Positions 62,371-64,000 of a DNA stretch of 64,000 nucleotides are shown one piece after another. The stretch's first letter is position 1; each line of letters opens with the position of its first letter. The position numbers were made by a program, and so were the translations under genes. The stretch covers positions 561,222 to 625,221 of the forward strand of contig WELB01000043.1 of the NCBI GenBank assembly GCA_009602725.1, written 5' to 3'. The stretch comes from Spirogloea muscicola. Its lineage: Eukaryota; Streptophyta; Zygnematophyceae; Spirogloeales; Spirogloeaceae. Below the pieces are notes generated by a model. That model ran no database searches. It saw nothing but the letters and a program-made list of their open reading frames with translations, and was not told the DNA's origin.

Positions 62371-63360
62371 AGGACGACCTTTGCAGATGCGGCCGGCTAT
62401 CGTCGGCCCTTGACAGGGGTGACAGGCGGTGGTGTGGGTGACAGCGCTCCCCGTTCACGCTGCACTGACCATGCTGGTTGATGTCTCTCCGACGGCTGTC
62501 TACCAGCTCCTGGGCCTTCACCCGCCTGCCTCGTCGGTGTGGTGCAGTGCGAGTGCAGAGCATGCAGCGGCAGTGCTGCGGAGTTGGCTGTGCACATGCT
62601 TTGCTGTGCAGACGGGAGAGGGACGGAATCTCACGACCTCCTCCGAGATGGCATATTCGCAATGTTCGTAGTGGCCGGCTACACTGTAGCCACGGAACAC
62701 GTCTGTCTATCCACTCGGCTGGGGGGCTGACGGACGTCACCACACGCGGCACTCCAATTGGGGGGTCCAGCATCATCGTTATTGTTGTGACTACTGACTC
62801 CTTCAACTCCACCAATCACAGCAGATCGGTGGCAGTGGCATGGCATGCAGTTGGCAAGGCTGCGGGCCGTAAAGAGCATAATTTTGCGGACCGGACCCCC
62901 CTGCCGACGATTTTTTGGAGCTGGCGATAGACGTGCACGGGGCCTTTGGCAGTCCATGGCTGGACATCCTGCAGCGGCTTGCACGGTGAGCCATCAATCA
63001 TCGTCAAAAACAGCGAAGTGAGCTGCCCGGCTTCAGTGCCTCCTGGTCGCTTGCCCAGGTGTTCTGCATTCGGCTGTCCGTCTCATTTCAGCATTGCCCA
63101 GGTCGTGCATGCACTTGCGGGCAAGCCACGCTTTGGCAGTTCCTCCGGCTGCTCTTTCATTGAGGTGACTCTTTGCCAGCGCACCTCGTTCTTTTTCCAG
63201 CTGCAGAATTCTCCGAGTTGCGGCTGCTGACTTGGGGATACTGTGCTCCCATCCACGGTAGCCACTTGCATCGCAGTGAGATCTCAGCGACTTTCTGCCC
63301 TCAGGGCCTTGTTCACGTCTTTTGGGCTGGCCAATCACAGCCATCTCCCTCTATTGGGAG
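62371..63360 (+). pseudogene. LINE L5: C-terminal fragment
   Basis: Frames in turn give VDVSPTAVYQLLGLHPPASS, a Cys/His cluster (VQCECRACSGSAAELAVHML then C), HDLLRDGIFAMFVVAGYTVA, IVVTTDSFNSTNHSRSVAVA and WHAVGKAAGRKEHNFADRTP. The same order is seen in L2 and L3. The tail TTTTGGGCTGGCCAATCACA stands at 63317-63340. It is 5'-truncated and joined to RNase H of B3. Confidence 0.8.
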
Positions 63361-63610
63361 AGAGAAACAGCCCTTGTTCCTCCCCTTAGCCAGCTCATAG
63401 CCCCGTTACCAGGACTTCTGTAAGGCTCGAACTTGGCCTCCCTTTCATTTTCATGCCCACCGCGCGCCTTTCTCTCTAGGAATGTAAGGCAATGGCTGTG
63501 AGAAGAAGTGGCTCTCCCAAAGGGGGCAATGGGGGCAATGGGGGCAAGGGCTGTGAGAAGCCAGCCCAATAGGAATTACAAAAGAATAGTGAGAGGCCAG
63601 CTCAAAAGTA
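63361..63610 (-). repeat. LINE-tail sequences in reverse
   Basis: The minus strand reads TATTGGGCTGGCTTCTCACA with CAGCCC at about 63545-63570, and weaker copies are at 63490 and 63590. GGGGGCAATGGGGGCAATGG is a short simple repeat at 63524-63547. Confidence 0.55.
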
Positions 63611-63984
63611 TGTACAAGGTGTACAAGAGCCACCTGCATAATCCGCCACTGCCGCTTGGCGACTGGCGCTTCCCAGGGATAAGTTTGAAGGCAAATTTAT
63701 TATCCATAGACGAAAAAGTGTTCTTACGTCACTGTAGTCAACGGCGAGGGGGCGAAGGCGCGCGACGCCGTCGGGGGTCCGCTGTTTGAAATGACGGGAG
63801 CGGGGCCGGCATGCGGGGCGAGGCGGCCACCGGTGCCACGGGCAGCGGTCGGGGAGGGGGGGAGCGGCGCCCAACGGCTCCCCCCCTCCTCCGACGCGCC
63901 CGCCCCAAACCCCTCCCTTATGCCCCCCCCCGCCCAGCCTGACCAGCCCCGTCTCCTCCCCGCCCTCGTATCCCACTCCCGCCC
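63611..63984. other. GC-rich end, no supported gene
   Basis: A minus frame of 124 residues is Gly/Arg/Pro-rich because of the base composition. No domain is visible. The sharp rise in GC could mark the edge of a host gene or its promoter beyond the window, but the sequence here does not prove it. Confidence 0.4.
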
Positions 63985-64000
63985 GCCGCCGCCGCCGCCG
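63985..64000. repeat. CCG trinucleotide run at window end
   Basis: Five uninterrupted CCG/GCC units reach the last base, so the full length is unknown. Confidence 0.85.

Noticed and set aside
63602-63976. 124-residue Gly/Arg-rich minus-strand protein
   Set aside because: It is explained by base composition. No domain and no relative in the window.
1-64000. tRNA or rRNA genes
   Set aside because: No cloverleaf with conserved A/B boxes or rRNA core words was seen. The tRNA-like words are retroelement primer sites.

Overview
This window looks like nuclear DNA of a eukaryote and consists almost entirely of transposable elements. No bacterial operon, rRNA, tRNA or confident host gene is visible. 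The best guess at the source is an alga or another lineage with Arabidopsis-type telomeres. Short CCCTAAA (TTTAGGG) telomere-like runs sit at 7591 and 22152, and most retroelement primer sites match the initiator-methionine tRNA type (TGGTATCAGAGG) usual in plant and green-algal Ty3 elements. The species cannot be fixed from the sequence alone.

Most of the DNA belongs to several related families of Ty3/gypsy chromovirus. These have gag with a CCHC knuckle, a DSGA/DTGA retropepsin, reverse transcriptase (YLDD), RNase H, a DD35E integrase and a C-terminal chromodomain. I call them A, B, C, D/E, G and H. Two family-A copies on the minus strand are bounded by LTRs and perfect 5-bp target duplications: A1 (4526-11728, AATAT) and A2 (22786-29170, GACTC). 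A2 carries the only large intact domain, a 506-residue integrase-chromodomain reading frame (23370-24890). Family B is represented by solo LTRs (3294-3856, 47701-48572, 55445-56313), a pol-deleted copy (18731-22150), a 5-kb copy (48975-54229) and an internal fragment (59086-62370). Non-LTR (LINE) fragments lie at 1835, 12531 (minus), 14042, 60095 and 62371. Their GGCTG...CAGCC hairpin tails are scattered further.

Layout. 1-1834: nothing recognised. 1835-13790: LINE L1, entered by plus-strand element A3, whose LTR holds a solo B LTR, whose leader holds A1 (itself carrying a 0.4-kb insert), and whose gag holds LINE L3. 13791-18730: plus-strand element G1, shredded by LINE L2, an inverted G LTR, an H-LTR scrap and LINE tails. 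18731-22150: B1. 22151-32335: minus-strand element C, split by A2. 32336-34060: gag scraps and LTR fragments. 34061-48974: minus-strand chain LTR-D-LTR-E-LTR-gag-LTR, with internal regions sharing LTRs. 48975-57745: B2 and element H. 57746-64000: gag scrap, B3 with a 1.43-kb terminal-inverted-repeat DNA transposon that holds LINE L4, then LINE L5 and a GC-rich end with a CCG run.

The elements do not cooperate as a pathway. Their nesting records at least four successive rounds of insertion and much deletion. The observations most worth checking are the DNA transposon with its matching empty site, telomere-type repeats at retroelement breakpoints, the histidine-rich pentapeptide repeat in family-A gag, the recurrent loss of 5' LTR plus primer site, and the LTR-sharing chain.
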